Positions 34,815 to 43,356 of a stretch of DNA of 64,000 nt are shown in pieces (position 1 is the first letter of the stretch; every line of letters begins with the position of its first letter). The notes beneath the pieces are model-generated. The model worked only from the letters and a program-made list of their open reading frames with translations. It made no database searches and had not been told where the DNA came from. This stretch comes from Bacillota bacterium. GTDB taxonomy: Bacteria; Bacillota; UBA4882; UBA8346. The stretch spans positions 109,795-173,794 of the forward strand of contig JAEZCE010000047.1 in the NCBI GenBank assembly GCA_023429995.1, given 5' to 3'. A program made the translations under genes and the position numbers.

Positions 34815-36794
34815 ATGCCGACTTCTAAAAACAACGCCATCTACGATAACAGCAGTATTTCATCCCTGAAAGGATCCGATAGGGTTCGCCTGAGGCCGGG
34901 AGTTATCTTTGGTTCGGATGGTATTGAAGGTTGTGAACACTCATTTTTTGAAATTCTCTCCAATTCCATAGATGAAGCCCGGGAAGGATATGGGGATATC
35001 ATTGAAGTCATCCGTCATGACAATGCTTCAATTACAGTCATCGACCGAGGACGCGGCATTCCGCTGGACTTCAATCCGAAAGAGAACCGTTTCAACTGGG
35101 AATTGGTTTTTTGTGAGCTGTATGCCGGAGGCAAATACAAAAACAATAGCGGCGAAAACTACGAGTTCAGCCTGGGCCTTAACGGTCTGGGAAGTTGCGC
35201 CACTCAATACAGTTCCGAATTCATGGATGTAACGGTATATCGTGATGGATACAAATTCAGCCTTCATTTTGAAAATGGAGAAAATATCGGCGGGCTGCAA
35301 AAGGAAAAAAACAAATACGAACACACCGGAACCATCATCCATTGGAAGCCCGATTTAAGGGTTTTTACCGATATCAAAATTCCCCCGGAATACTATCAAA
35401 CAACCCTTAAAAAGCAGGCAGTCGTCAATGCCGGCCTCTCCTTTAAGTTTCATGATAAAACACTGAATGACACCCAAGAATATTGTTACCAAAACGGAAT
35501 CACCGACTACATCAAAGAAATCAACCAAGATAAAGGCTTTACCGAGATACAATCTTATGAAACTCAAACTCGGGGCCGTGATCGTGAGGACAAGCCTGAA
35601 TACCGGGTTAAGCTGCAAGTTGGATTTTGTTTTAATAATGAAATCAATTTGCTCGAGTATTACCACAATTCCAGTTTTCTGGAATACGGCGGAGCTCCTG
35701 ATAAAGCAGTCAAAAACGCCTTCGTGTATGAAATCGATAAATGCCTAAAAACCAGAGGCAAATATAATAAAGATGAAGCCAAAATTACTTTCGCCGATAT
35801 CCAGGACAGCTTAATTCTGGTCAGCAATTCATTTTCCACCGAAACCAGTTACGAAAACCAGACTAAAAAATCGATCACCAATAAATTCATCCAGGAAGCG
35901 CTGACCGAATTTCTTAAAGAACAATTGGAAATTTATTTTATTGAGAATAAAATTGACAGTGAAAAAATCCTGGACCAAGTGCTCATCAATAAACGAAGCC
36001 GGGAAACAGCTGAAAAAACCCGGATTAATATTAAAAAGAAACTCACCGGCAGCGTCGATATTGCCAATCGGGTCAAAAAATTTGTCGATTGCCGGACAAA
36101 GGATATCAACAAACGTGAAATTTATATCGTGGAAGGAGACTCGGCCCTGGGGTCATGTAAAATGGGGCGGGATGCCGACTTTCAAGCCGTCATGCCGGTT
36201 CGGGGTAAAATTCTAAACTGCCTCAAGGCAGAGTATGACAGTATTTTCAAAAACGAAATCATTATTGATCTGTTAAAGGTGCTCGGCTGCGGCGTGGAGA
36301 TTAAATCCAAACACAATAAGGATCTCAACACCTTTGATTTAAATAATTTGCGTTGGAACAAAATCATCATTTGTACCGATGCCGATGTGGACGGTTTTCA
36401 AATTCGCACCTTGATTTTGGCGATGCTTTACCGGTTGACGCCCACGCTGATTTCCACCGGCAAAGTCTATATTGCCGAGTCGCCGTTATTTGAAATTGCC
36501 GTCAAAGATAAATCGTATTTTGCCTATAATGAAAAAGAAAAGCAGGCCATCCTTGCCAAAATTAACGGCAAACACAGCATCCAGCGTTCCAAGGGGCTTG
36601 GCGAAAATGAGCCTGAAATGATGTGGCAAACCACGATGAACCCCGCCACCCGCCGGCTGATTCAAGTGCTGCCCGATGATGTGGAACGGACCGAGCAGGT
36701 TTTCGATCTGCTGCTTGGTGATAACCTGCAAGGCAGAAAAGACTTTATCGAGGAAAACGGCGATAAATATTTGGACATGCTGGATGTGAGTTAA
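34815..36794 (+). CDS. Type IIA topoisomerase subunit B (divergent GyrB/ParE-like)
   Basis: 659 residues with SD AAAGGAG. The GHKL ATPase domain has EILSNSIDEA (Mg-binding Asn), DRGRGIP and GLNGLG motifs. The transducer domain follows, and the TOPRIM domain has IVEGDSALGS (about residue 440) and TDADVDG (about 522-527). It ends with the short GyrB C-terminal region. The usual EGDSAGGSAKQGRDR is altered to ALGSCKMGRDAD, so this is not the housekeeping GyrB but a divergent second copy. It pairs with the A subunit 172 bp downstream. The inferred activity is ATP-dependent passage of one duplex through another. The SOS box suggests induction by DNA damage. Confidence 0.88.
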   Translation: MPTSKNNAIYDNSSISSLKGSDRVRLRPGVIFGSDGIEGCEHSFFEILSNSIDEAREGYGDIIEVIRHDNASITVIDRGRGIPLDFNPKENRFNWELVFCELYAGGKYKNNSGENYEFSLGLNGLGSCATQYSSEFMDVTVYRDGYKFSLHFENGENIGGLQKEKNKYEHTGTIIHWKPDLRVFTDIKIPPEYYQTTLKKQAVVNAGLSFKFHDKTLNDTQEYCYQNGITDYIKEINQDKGFTEIQSYETQTRGRDREDKPEYRVKLQVGFCFNNEINLLEYYHNSSFLEYGGAPDKAVKNAFVYEIDKCLKTRGKYNKDEAKITFADIQDSLILVSNSFSTETSYENQTKKSITNKFIQEALTEFLKEQLEIYFIENKIDSEKILDQVLINKRSRETAEKTRINIKKKLTGSVDIANRVKKFVDCRTKDINKREIYIVEGDSALGSCKMGRDADFQAVMPVRGKILNCLKAEYDSIFKNEIIIDLLKVLGCGVEIKSKHNKDLNTFDLNNLRWNKIIICTDADVDGFQIRTLILAMLYRLTPTLISTGKVYIAESPLFEIAVKDKSYFAYNEKEKQAILAKINGKHSIQRSKGLGENEPEMMWQTTMNPATRRLIQVLPDDVERTEQVFDLLLGDNLQGRKDFIEENGDKYLDMLDVS

Positions 36795-36966
36795 AAGAAT
36801 AGTTATTTGTTCTTAGTTATTTGTTATTTGCCGAACTGCCAAGTATCCAAGAAAATACGAAAATAGTTATTATAAATATCCTATTGTCAATCAAGAGCAT
36901 GCCAATTTAGCCCGAAATATCAGCAACCAATAACTTAATAAGTAATTACCGATCGGAGGCCTTCTT

Positions 36967-39159
36967 TTGGCAACTTCTAATTTGGTCGAACAAAAGATTA
37001 TCGATACCCTGGAACAAAACTATATGCCTTATGCCATGAGCGTCATCGTTTCCCGAGCCATTCCGGAAATTGATGGGTTTAAGCCCTCCCACCGCAAAAT
37101 GCTTTATACCATGTACAAGATGGGCTTGCTTACCGGGGGGCGGACCAAGTCCGCCAATATTGTCGGGCAGACCATGAAACTCAATCCCCATGGAGATATG
37201 GCCATCTATGAAACCATGGTCCGTTTGACCCGGGGCTACGATGCGTTGCTTCACCCTTTCATCGATTCCAAAGGGAATTTCGGTAAACAATATTCCCGGG
37301 ACATGCATTTTGCCGCACCCCGGTACACCGAGGCCAAACTGGACAAGCTTTGCGAAGAAATCTTCAAGGATTTGGACAAGGATACAGTTGACTTTATTGA
37401 TAATTACGATGGCACTCTCAAAGAACCCACCCTACTGCCGACGACTTTCCCAAATATTCTAGTCAATTCCAATCAGGGTATCGCTGTGGGTATGGCCAGC
37501 AATATTTGCAGCTTTAATTTACGGGAGGTTTGTGATGCCGCTGCCCAATACTTGAAAAATCCCGATGTGGACTTAACCAAGTATCTGAAGGCTCCGGACC
37601 TGGCTTCCGGCGGGCAGTTAATCTTTAACGAACGGGATATCCGGGAGATTTACGAAACCGGCCGCGGCAGTTTCAAACTAAGGGCTAAGTACCGTTATGA
37701 CGCGGGAAATAATTGTCTGGAAATCTATGAGATTCCTTTCAATACAACCTCGGAAGCCATTATCGACGCAGTCATCGAATTGGTTAAAAGCGGAAAAATA
37801 AAGGAAATCAGCGATGTCCGGGATGAAACCGATTTAAACGGGCTCAAAGTAACCTTTGATCTTCGGAAGAACGCCGATCCCGAAGCCTTAATGAACAAGC
37901 TGTTTAAGTTGACGCCCCTCCAGGAGTCTTTTAACTGTAATTTTAATGTTCTCATTCATGGCAGACCCAAAGTTCTCGGTGTGCGGGGGATGTTGAGTGA
38001 ATGGACCGAATTCCGGATCCAGTGCATCAAGCGGCAGACTGCCTTTGACATTCAGAAAAAGTCCGAAAAGCTTCATTTACTGGAAGGCTTAAATAAAATA
38101 TTGCTCGATATCGACAAAGCGATCCGGATCATTCGCCAGACTGAACAGGAAAACGCCGTAGTTCCTAATCTCATGCAAGGCTTTTCCATTGATCAGGCCC
38201 AGGCGGAATTCATCGCTGAAATCAAACTTCGCCACCTGAATAAGGAATACATTTTAAACCGGGTGGCGGAAATTGCCGGACTTCAAGAAGAAATCGCTGC
38301 TCTCCAGGATTTGAGAAGTCATGAGGAAAAAATCAAGAATTTAATTTGTCATGAGTTGGCGGAAATCGCCAAAAAATTCGGCAAACCCCGCCGCACCGAA
38401 ATTATCGGAGAAGAACATATTACCCAGGTTACAGTGGAGCATTTGATCGAAGATTACAATCTGAAGATTTTCCTAACGGAACAAAATTATCTCAAAAAAG
38501 TCGCTCTGACCTCCCTGCGGGCCAATCCCGAACAAAAATTAAAAGAGGATGATCGGATCATTCAAGAAGTAGAAACCCATAATAAGGCCGATTTACTCCT
38601 CTTCTCCAATAAACAATCGGTTTATAAACTTAAGATCTATGACATCACCGACAGTAAAGCCAGCAGCCTTGGTGAATATCTTACCAACTTGCTGGAACTG
38701 GAAAGTGATGAAAAAATTATTTACTTGGTAGCAACCGATGATTACCACGGCAACTTGCTTTTTGCCTTTGAAAACGGTAAGATTGCCAAGGTTGAAGTAG
38801 CAGGATATGCCACCAAAACTAATCGCCGGAGACTGGCCAATGCGTATTCGGATCTTTCGCCCCTCGTGAAGATGATGTTTTTGGAACAGGAGCTGGATTT
38901 CGTCGCTTACAGCAGCATTAATAAGGTTTTGCTCTTTAACAGCGCGGCCATCAACGCCAAAACAACCCGGGACTCCCAGGGAGTCCAGGTACTCGCCTCC
39001 AAAAAAGGCAGCCGAATGATTGCCCTGAAACCCCTCTCCGAGGTGAGCTTTTTGGATCCCGATTATTACCGGACCAAAAATATTCCGGCTATCGGTTGTT
39101 ATTTAAAAGACGAAGACAAACAAATCAAACAGGCGGCGTTAGGACTGGAAGTACCTTGA
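36967..39159 (+). CDS. Type IIA topoisomerase subunit A (divergent GyrA/ParC-like)
   Basis: 730 residues from a TTG start with GGAGG seven bases upstream. The winged-helix breakage-reunion domain contains DGFKPSHRKMLY and the catalytic tyrosine in AAPRYTEAKL (Tyr120), with NFGKQYSRD upstream. A coiled-coil gate (residues about 350-470) precedes a shortened C-terminal region that has only two or three beta-pinwheel-like repeats and no clear GyrA box (QRRGGKG), so supercoiling is unlikely. Decatenation or relaxation is more probable, as for topoisomerase IV. It forms a two-gene unit with subunit B. Confidence 0.88.
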   Translation: MATSNLVEQKIIDTLEQNYMPYAMSVIVSRAIPEIDGFKPSHRKMLYTMYKMGLLTGGRTKSANIVGQTMKLNPHGDMAIYETMVRLTRGYDALLHPFIDSKGNFGKQYSRDMHFAAPRYTEAKLDKLCEEIFKDLDKDTVDFIDNYDGTLKEPTLLPTTFPNILVNSNQGIAVGMASNICSFNLREVCDAAAQYLKNPDVDLTKYLKAPDLASGGQLIFNERDIREIYETGRGSFKLRAKYRYDAGNNCLEIYEIPFNTTSEAIIDAVIELVKSGKIKEISDVRDETDLNGLKVTFDLRKNADPEALMNKLFKLTPLQESFNCNFNVLIHGRPKVLGVRGMLSEWTEFRIQCIKRQTAFDIQKKSEKLHLLEGLNKILLDIDKAIRIIRQTEQENAVVPNLMQGFSIDQAQAEFIAEIKLRHLNKEYILNRVAEIAGLQEEIAALQDLRSHEEKIKNLICHELAEIAKKFGKPRRTEIIGEEHITQVTVEHLIEDYNLKIFLTEQNYLKKVALTSLRANPEQKLKEDDRIIQEVETHNKADLLLFSNKQSVYKLKIYDITDSKASSLGEYLTNLLELESDEKIIYLVATDDYHGNLLFAFENGKIAKVEVAGYATKTNRRRLANAYSDLSPLVKMMFLEQELDFVAYSSINKVLLFNSAAINAKTTRDSQGVQVLASKKGSRMIALKPLSEVSFLDPDYYRTKNIPAIGCYLKDEDKQIKQAALGLEVP

Positions 39160-39283
39160 AAGAAGGTCAGGCGAGGCAGCGAGAGATAGTCAATCAACCA
39201 ACCCTTTGATTAACCTATTTTTCACCCTCTGTCGCCATTCTCTCCGGTTATTTCAGATGGAGGGTCTTGTCCGGGCTTTGGGA

Positions 39284-39430
39284 CTAAAAAACATTCCCGA
39301 AGATAAGCTTAATTGCTCCTTCGGGAATGTCCGCATCCGTCGGATCCTGGACATTCATATTTATCACGATTGTTCCCGCCACAGCCCTCCAGTATCCAAT
39401 GAAATCCCGTCCATCAATTTCTAAGTGCAT
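39284..39430 (-). CDS. Possible 48-residue protein whose end overlaps a terminator
   Basis: A small minus-strand frame (MHLEIDGRDFIGYW to LIFGNVF) starts at ATG 39430, directly preceded by GAGGTGAT. Its last 15 codons form a perfect 12-bp hairpin, ACATTCCCGAAG (39291-39302) with CTTCGGGAATGT (39319-39330), followed by TTTTTTAG on the minus strand, which is a rho-independent terminator ending with the stop codon. The composition is protein-like, and no relatives are recognised. It could equally be a short non-coding RNA ending at this terminator. The rest of the 39160-39640 gap has no gene. Confidence 0.35.
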   Translation of the reverse strand: MHLEIDGRDFIGYWRAVAGTIVINMNVQDPTDADIPEGAIKLIFGNVF

Positions 39431-39640
39431 ATCACCTCATCTTGCTTTTATTGTCCATTTAATAACTTCTCATCTTCCGGAAAAATTGAGCGGTAATTAA
39501 TTTTAGCATATCTTCCCAACCCTTCACAAATCTCATTTTTTAAATTCAATCCAAAAAAATGTCTTATTTTGAAAGAAATACTTATAACATTACGTTATAC
39601 GAAATGAATTACATTGGTCCACTTTTCGGAGGTATCTGTT

Positions 39641-40237
39641 TTGAGTTTAAATGTTCAAAATGAATCTGAATATATTATCCGGGCTCAAAATGGTGATAAA
39701 CAAGCTTTTGGAGAGCTGGCTCTTTTCTACAGGAAGAATATTTGTGGGTTGGCCTATCGTATCATCGGCGATCTTCAGGAAGCAGAAGACATTACCCAAA
39801 ATGTTTTTATCCGGGCCTTTTTAGCTCTCCCTAAATTCACCCCCAATCATGACGGTTCCTTCAAAGCCTGGTTATTAACCATTACCTCCCGTTTGTGTTT
39901 GGATTATCTGCGCCGGTATAAAAGAAATCCTATCTATCTGGAAAGTATTCCTGATGACACTCTCCATCAAGCCGGGGGTAATAAAAATGTCACCGACATC
40001 GTTATCGACTCCGAAGAAAAAAAGGCATTATGCGAGGCGCTGCTCCGGTTGCCACCCAACTACCGGATGGCGATCGCCCTCAAATATGTTGAAGAACTTG
40101 ATTATCAAGAGATATCCCAGGTTATGAAAATTCCTCTTGGAACTGTTGGTACCTGGATACGGCGTGGCCTGGTAGAACTAAGAAACGATCTTAACCGGAA
40201 AGGGGATGAAAACCGTGCAAAACTGGCGGCTCGATGA
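39641..40237 (+). CDS. ECF-type RNA polymerase sigma factor
   Basis: About 198 residues. Region 2 (FGELALFYRKNICGLAYRIIGDLQEAEDITQNVFIRAF, residues about 25-65) and region 4 (LPPNYRMAIALKYVEELDYQEISQVM followed by GTVGTWIRRG) are complete, as in SigW/RpoE-type ECF factors. The start is TTG 39641 with GGAGG eight bases upstream; the frame also opens earlier at 39614 without an SD. The next gene overlaps by 32 bp and encodes a one-pass membrane protein, the expected anti-sigma position. An IR ATAAC/GTTAT near 39585-39597 precedes the gene and could be its own promoter element. Confidence 0.9.
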   Translation: MSLNVQNESEYIIRAQNGDKQAFGELALFYRKNICGLAYRIIGDLQEAEDITQNVFIRAFLALPKFTPNHDGSFKAWLLTITSRLCLDYLRRYKRNPIYLESIPDDTLHQAGGNKNVTDIVIDSEEKKALCEALLRLPPNYRMAIALKYVEELDYQEISQVMKIPLGTVGTWIRRGLVELRNDLNRKGDENRAKLAAR

Positions 40238-40580
40238 AGATTTGGAAACAAAAATTAATGCCCTGCTTAAATTTGATCCTTTGAATGAAATATCATCCGA
40301 TAGTGAATTCATTCAACAGCTGAATCAAAAACTGTTGTTGTTGGAACAACCTCAGCCAGATCAGTTATTTTGTCGAATCTGGTTCAATGGAATCTGTAAT
40401 GGTCTTGCTGCAGCCGCATTAGGGGTAATCATCTTTATAAGTCTGCAAGTTTTACCATCTCTACTTATGGAAGCATCACTTACGGGTACAGAATTGATTC
40501 ATTCAAAGATCGTCGGCGCCACCTTGAATCAAAATATCTTATGGAAAAAATTCATCATGGATCTTCAACAATTAAAATAA
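40206..40580 (+). CDS. Small membrane protein, putative anti-sigma factor
   Basis: 124 residues. The N-terminal 55 residues are acidic, helical and cytoplasmic (DEDLETKINALLKFD to QLNQKLLLLEQ), followed by one membrane segment (LAAAALGVIIFISLQVLPSLL) and a short outside tail. It has no zinc-binding HxxxCxxC motif. The gene overlaps the sigma gene by 32 bp and is followed by co-directional membrane protein genes. Size, topology and position fit an anti-sigma factor, but no anti-sigma domain is recognisable, so this is inference from context. Confidence 0.5.
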   Translation: MKTVQNWRLDEDLETKINALLKFDPLNEISSDSEFIQQLNQKLLLLEQPQPDQLFCRIWFNGICNGLAAAALGVIIFISLQVLPSLLMEASLTGTELIHSKIVGATLNQNILWKKFIMDLQQLK

Positions 40581-40603
40581 ATACTTCGATAAGGAGAATA
40601 AAC

Positions 40604-41125
40604 ATGAATGAGTTTCGCAAAAAGCATCCTTTAATCAGCGCATTCCTTTCCTTTATCTTTCCGGGTGCGGGACAACTTTATAATGAAGAATACGGCAAGG
40701 GACTAATCTTAATTACTGTCGCAATTGCCTCTATTATCAGCATCGTATATAGCGGTATTTCAATGGGTAATGAGATGATGAGTGGTTCAAATCTTCCTCC
40801 AACAATGCTTATCATGCAAATCATTACCTCAGCCCTGATTTACTTTGGCCTCTGGCTTTATAGCATCATTGACGGCGCAATTGGCGCCCAGCGGATTTCC
40901 AATCAAACCTCTGCCGAGGCTCAAAATCCTATATCCAAACCTCAGACCAAAGAAGCCGCAATAGCTTTAGGCGCCGTTCTGATAGTCATCGGCCTGTTGG
41001 GTATTCTCAATTTACTCGGCTTAAAACTACATTTACTAATTAAATACGGCTGGCCGGTGGCGCTCATTTTAATTGGAGGCTATTTACTGGCTAGATCCAC
41101 CGGCTTACTGAAGGGAGATCGTTAA
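40604..41125 (+). CDS. Membrane protein, TM2-like N-terminus and LiaI-like C-terminus
   Basis: About 173 residues from ATG 40604 (MNEFRKKHP) with AAGGAG upstream; the longer frame from 40541 lacks an SD. The N-terminus SAFLSFIFPGAGQLYNEEYGKG is typical of TM2/DUF5683-like proteins. Two membrane segments follow, then a linker (about 105-125) and two more segments, GAVLIVIGLLGILNLLGL and WPVALILIGGYLLARSTG, as in LiaI/LiaF N-terminal toast-rack partners. It overlaps nothing and is followed directly by the DUF4097 gene. The likely role is in an envelope-stress module with the sigma factor. Confidence 0.6.
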   Translation: MNEFRKKHPLISAFLSFIFPGAGQLYNEEYGKGLILITVAIASIISIVYSGISMGNEMMSGSNLPPTMLIMQIITSALIYFGLWLYSIIDGAIGAQRISNQTSAEAQNPISKPQTKEAAIALGAVLIVIGLLGILNLLGLKLHLLIKYGWPVALILIGGYLLARSTGLLKGDR

Positions 41126-42316
41126 ATGAAACGCCATATTAGTCTGTCGGGAATCGGTTTAGGTGTATATCTTATAGGACTCGGGGTTTGTTATGTTTTT
41201 CAGCAAACGCTAGGTCTACAAATCATCGGTTTTGGGTTGCGATTGTACCCATTTTTGATTATTTTACTCGGTCTCGATTTTATTTTGACCAATACCGAAC
41301 GGACCTCTTCATTATTCACCAAACCGAGTCCCATGGTGGTTACTTTGCTTATTCTATTTACGATCGTTGGTGTAATTGGTAATTTTTTCTTTAATAGTTT
41401 ACTATTCGACATCCCAAGATTTAGGTATTTCGATCATTGGGAAAAAGGGTGGTTTGACCGGGATCAAGGGCCTCAAATCATCGTTAATAAGGATTTTAAA
41501 ATTCCGCCCGGAATCCAAACTATCAAAATCAAGAATCAATCGGGTGATATCCGGATCAATAGTTCTAACAACGGTACAATATCGGCAGAAGCCCAAATTA
41601 GGGTGAAATTTCGCCGAAAATCCTTTTCAAAAAATGATTTTAACTTCATTGGGGATGTTCGAGGAGATAAATTTTTAATAAGATTAGATTTCCCTTGGAG
41701 ATCTGACCGTTTTAATCGCTATTTTAATTCCGATATTGTCTTGAATATCCCCGAGGGACTATCCGTATCCATCGAAAACACCGCCGGTGATATCGAAGTA
41801 GCCACAATTGCGGGAAATCTGGATGTCGAAACAAAATCCGGAAACGTCCAAATTCAAAGCGCCGACAGAAACCTGAGATTGACCACACTGTTTGGAAATG
41901 TGACTGTCGGGAATATAACAGGGGATGCTGAAATCACTACCAAAGCTGGCGAAATCAATATAAAGAAAGTCAAAGGCAATGCCCGCATTGAAAGTGTATC
42001 CGGCAATGTAACCTTGACGGAATGCGAAGGTCCGGTCCATATCGAACTTAAATCCGGCAATTTGGATGTCAATCTTGCTAAAATTAGCGATGATTGCTAC
42101 CTTGATCTTAAGTCGGGCAATATACAATTAGGGTTGCCATCCGCCGCCCAGTTTTCCATCGATGCTCAAAGCCTGTCGGGAAATATCAATTCCGACTTTG
42201 AAGTAATGGTTGAAAGAAAGTTTGCACGGGCAACCGCCAGGGGAAATGTTAATGGCGGGGGCCCGTTGGTAAAAGTTCGGAATATTAGCGGCAATATTGA
42301 ACTGCGAAATTATTGA
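41126..42316 (+). CDS. DUF4097/LiaF-like protein with toast-rack beta-helix domain
   Basis: 396 residues. Four N-terminal membrane segments (GIGLGVYLIGLG, LRLYPFLIILLGLDFI, VVTLLILFTIVGVIG and adjacent) resemble LiaF. The rest, from about residue 125, is a soluble right-handed beta-helix of repeated units of the kind SGDIRI, AGDIEVAT, SGNVQIQ, GNVTVG, AGEINIKK and SGNVTLTE, the DUF4097 signature. The final copy is ISGNIELRNY. In LiaF-type systems this part faces outward and tunes an envelope-stress response. ATG follows the previous stop directly. It is the last gene of the sigma operon. Confidence 0.8.
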   Translation: MKRHISLSGIGLGVYLIGLGVCYVFQQTLGLQIIGFGLRLYPFLIILLGLDFILTNTERTSSLFTKPSPMVVTLLILFTIVGVIGNFFFNSLLFDIPRFRYFDHWEKGWFDRDQGPQIIVNKDFKIPPGIQTIKIKNQSGDIRINSSNNGTISAEAQIRVKFRRKSFSKNDFNFIGDVRGDKFLIRLDFPWRSDRFNRYFNSDIVLNIPEGLSVSIENTAGDIEVATIAGNLDVETKSGNVQIQSADRNLRLTTLFGNVTVGNITGDAEITTKAGEINIKKVKGNARIESVSGNVTLTECEGPVHIELKSGNLDVNLAKISDDCYLDLKSGNIQLGLPSAAQFSIDAQSLSGNINSDFEVMVERKFARATARGNVNGGGPLVKVRNISGNIELRNY

Positions 42317-42335
42317 GTTCAACCATCCACGCGGC

Positions 42336-43346
42336 TTAGGCTGAAACTTGCGCTGATTTTTGGCTGCCCCGGTAACTTGTTCCTCCGGCGAGGGCGTTAG
42401 CCCATTTGCCGCATTTATCACCCCAGCGGGCTATGGGCTCTCCCTCTAAATCCACTTGAATGACTTCACAAGCATTGGGGCAACCGTCGCAATTAAAGGT
42501 TTTTGGCGTAAATTGCAAATCTGCCGTGTCAAATCCGGCAAAGTTGCTTTGCGCGTTATTTTTTTCAATGTAGTCTTTGGCAAGAAGCGCTGCGCCAATA
42601 GCTCCCATTACATTAAAATGTTTTGGAATAATGATTTCATGCTTCAATTCTTTTTCTAAGGCAGCCACAATTCCCTTATTTGCAGCCACACCACCCTGAA
42701 AAACATAGGGGGGGTCCAGTACTTTTCCCCGGCATAGATTGGTTATGTAGTTCCGAATCAAGGCTTCACAAAGTCCTTTGATAATGTCCGCCTTGGAAAA
42801 ACCGAATTGTTGTTTGGCTATCATATCCGATTCCGCAAATACGGTACATCGGCCGGCAATCCGGATGTTTTCGGTGGATGAAAGAGCCAGATCTCCAAAT
42901 TGTTCAATGGGAATTTTGAGCCGTTCGGCTTGATGATCCAAAAACGAGCCGGTTCCTGCGGCACAAACAGTATTCATCGCAAAGTCCACAACCATTTGAT
43001 CCCGGAGTAAGATAACTTTTGAATCCTGACCGCCGATTTCAAAAATAGTCCTAACGTCCGGATAATAATGGGTCACTGCTGTAGCATGAGCCGTAATTTC
43101 ATTTTTCACAATATCGGCCCCAATAATTATCCCGGCAAGTTGCCGCCCGCTGCCGGTTGTGCCAACCCCAAGAATCTGGAGATCCGGTTTTTCGTTCTGA
43201 AGTTGCTTGATTCCTTTTTTTATGCATTCCAAAGGTTGTCCATTGGTCCGTATGTACTGCTGCGATAAAATTACACTTTCCGGACTCACTGCGACAATAT
43301 TGGTACTGACCGAGCCAACGTCAACTCCTAAAAACGCCTTCGTCAT
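42336..43346 (-). CDS. 2-hydroxyacyl-CoA dehydratase activase (BadF/BcrA ATPase family)
   Basis: 336 residues with SD AGGAGG. ASKHA motifs FLGVDVGSVSTN and IGGQDSKVI are present, together with NTVCAAGTGSFLDHQ and AGRCTVFAESDM, whose cysteines bind the 4Fe-4S cluster shared between the two subunits of the dimer. This is the archerase fold: ATP hydrolysis drives one electron to a dehydratase at very low potential. A C-terminal extension has an additional CDGCPNACEV cluster and CGKWA, absent from the short HgdC form. The two genes upstream encode the probable dehydratase-like partners. Confidence 0.9.
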   Translation of the reverse strand: MTKAFLGVDVGSVSTNIVAVSPESVILSQQYIRTNGQPLECIKKGIKQLQNEKPDLQILGVGTTGSGRQLAGIIIGADIVKNEITAHATAVTHYYPDVRTIFEIGGQDSKVILLRDQMVVDFAMNTVCAAGTGSFLDHQAERLKIPIEQFGDLALSSTENIRIAGRCTVFAESDMIAKQQFGFSKADIIKGLCEALIRNYITNLCRGKVLDPPYVFQGGVAANKGIVAALEKELKHEIIIPKHFNVMGAIGAALLAKDYIEKNNAQSNFAGFDTADLQFTPKTFNCDGCPNACEVIQVDLEGEPIARWGDKCGKWANALAGGTSYRGSQKSAQVSA

Positions 43347-43356
43347 CTTATTCCTC

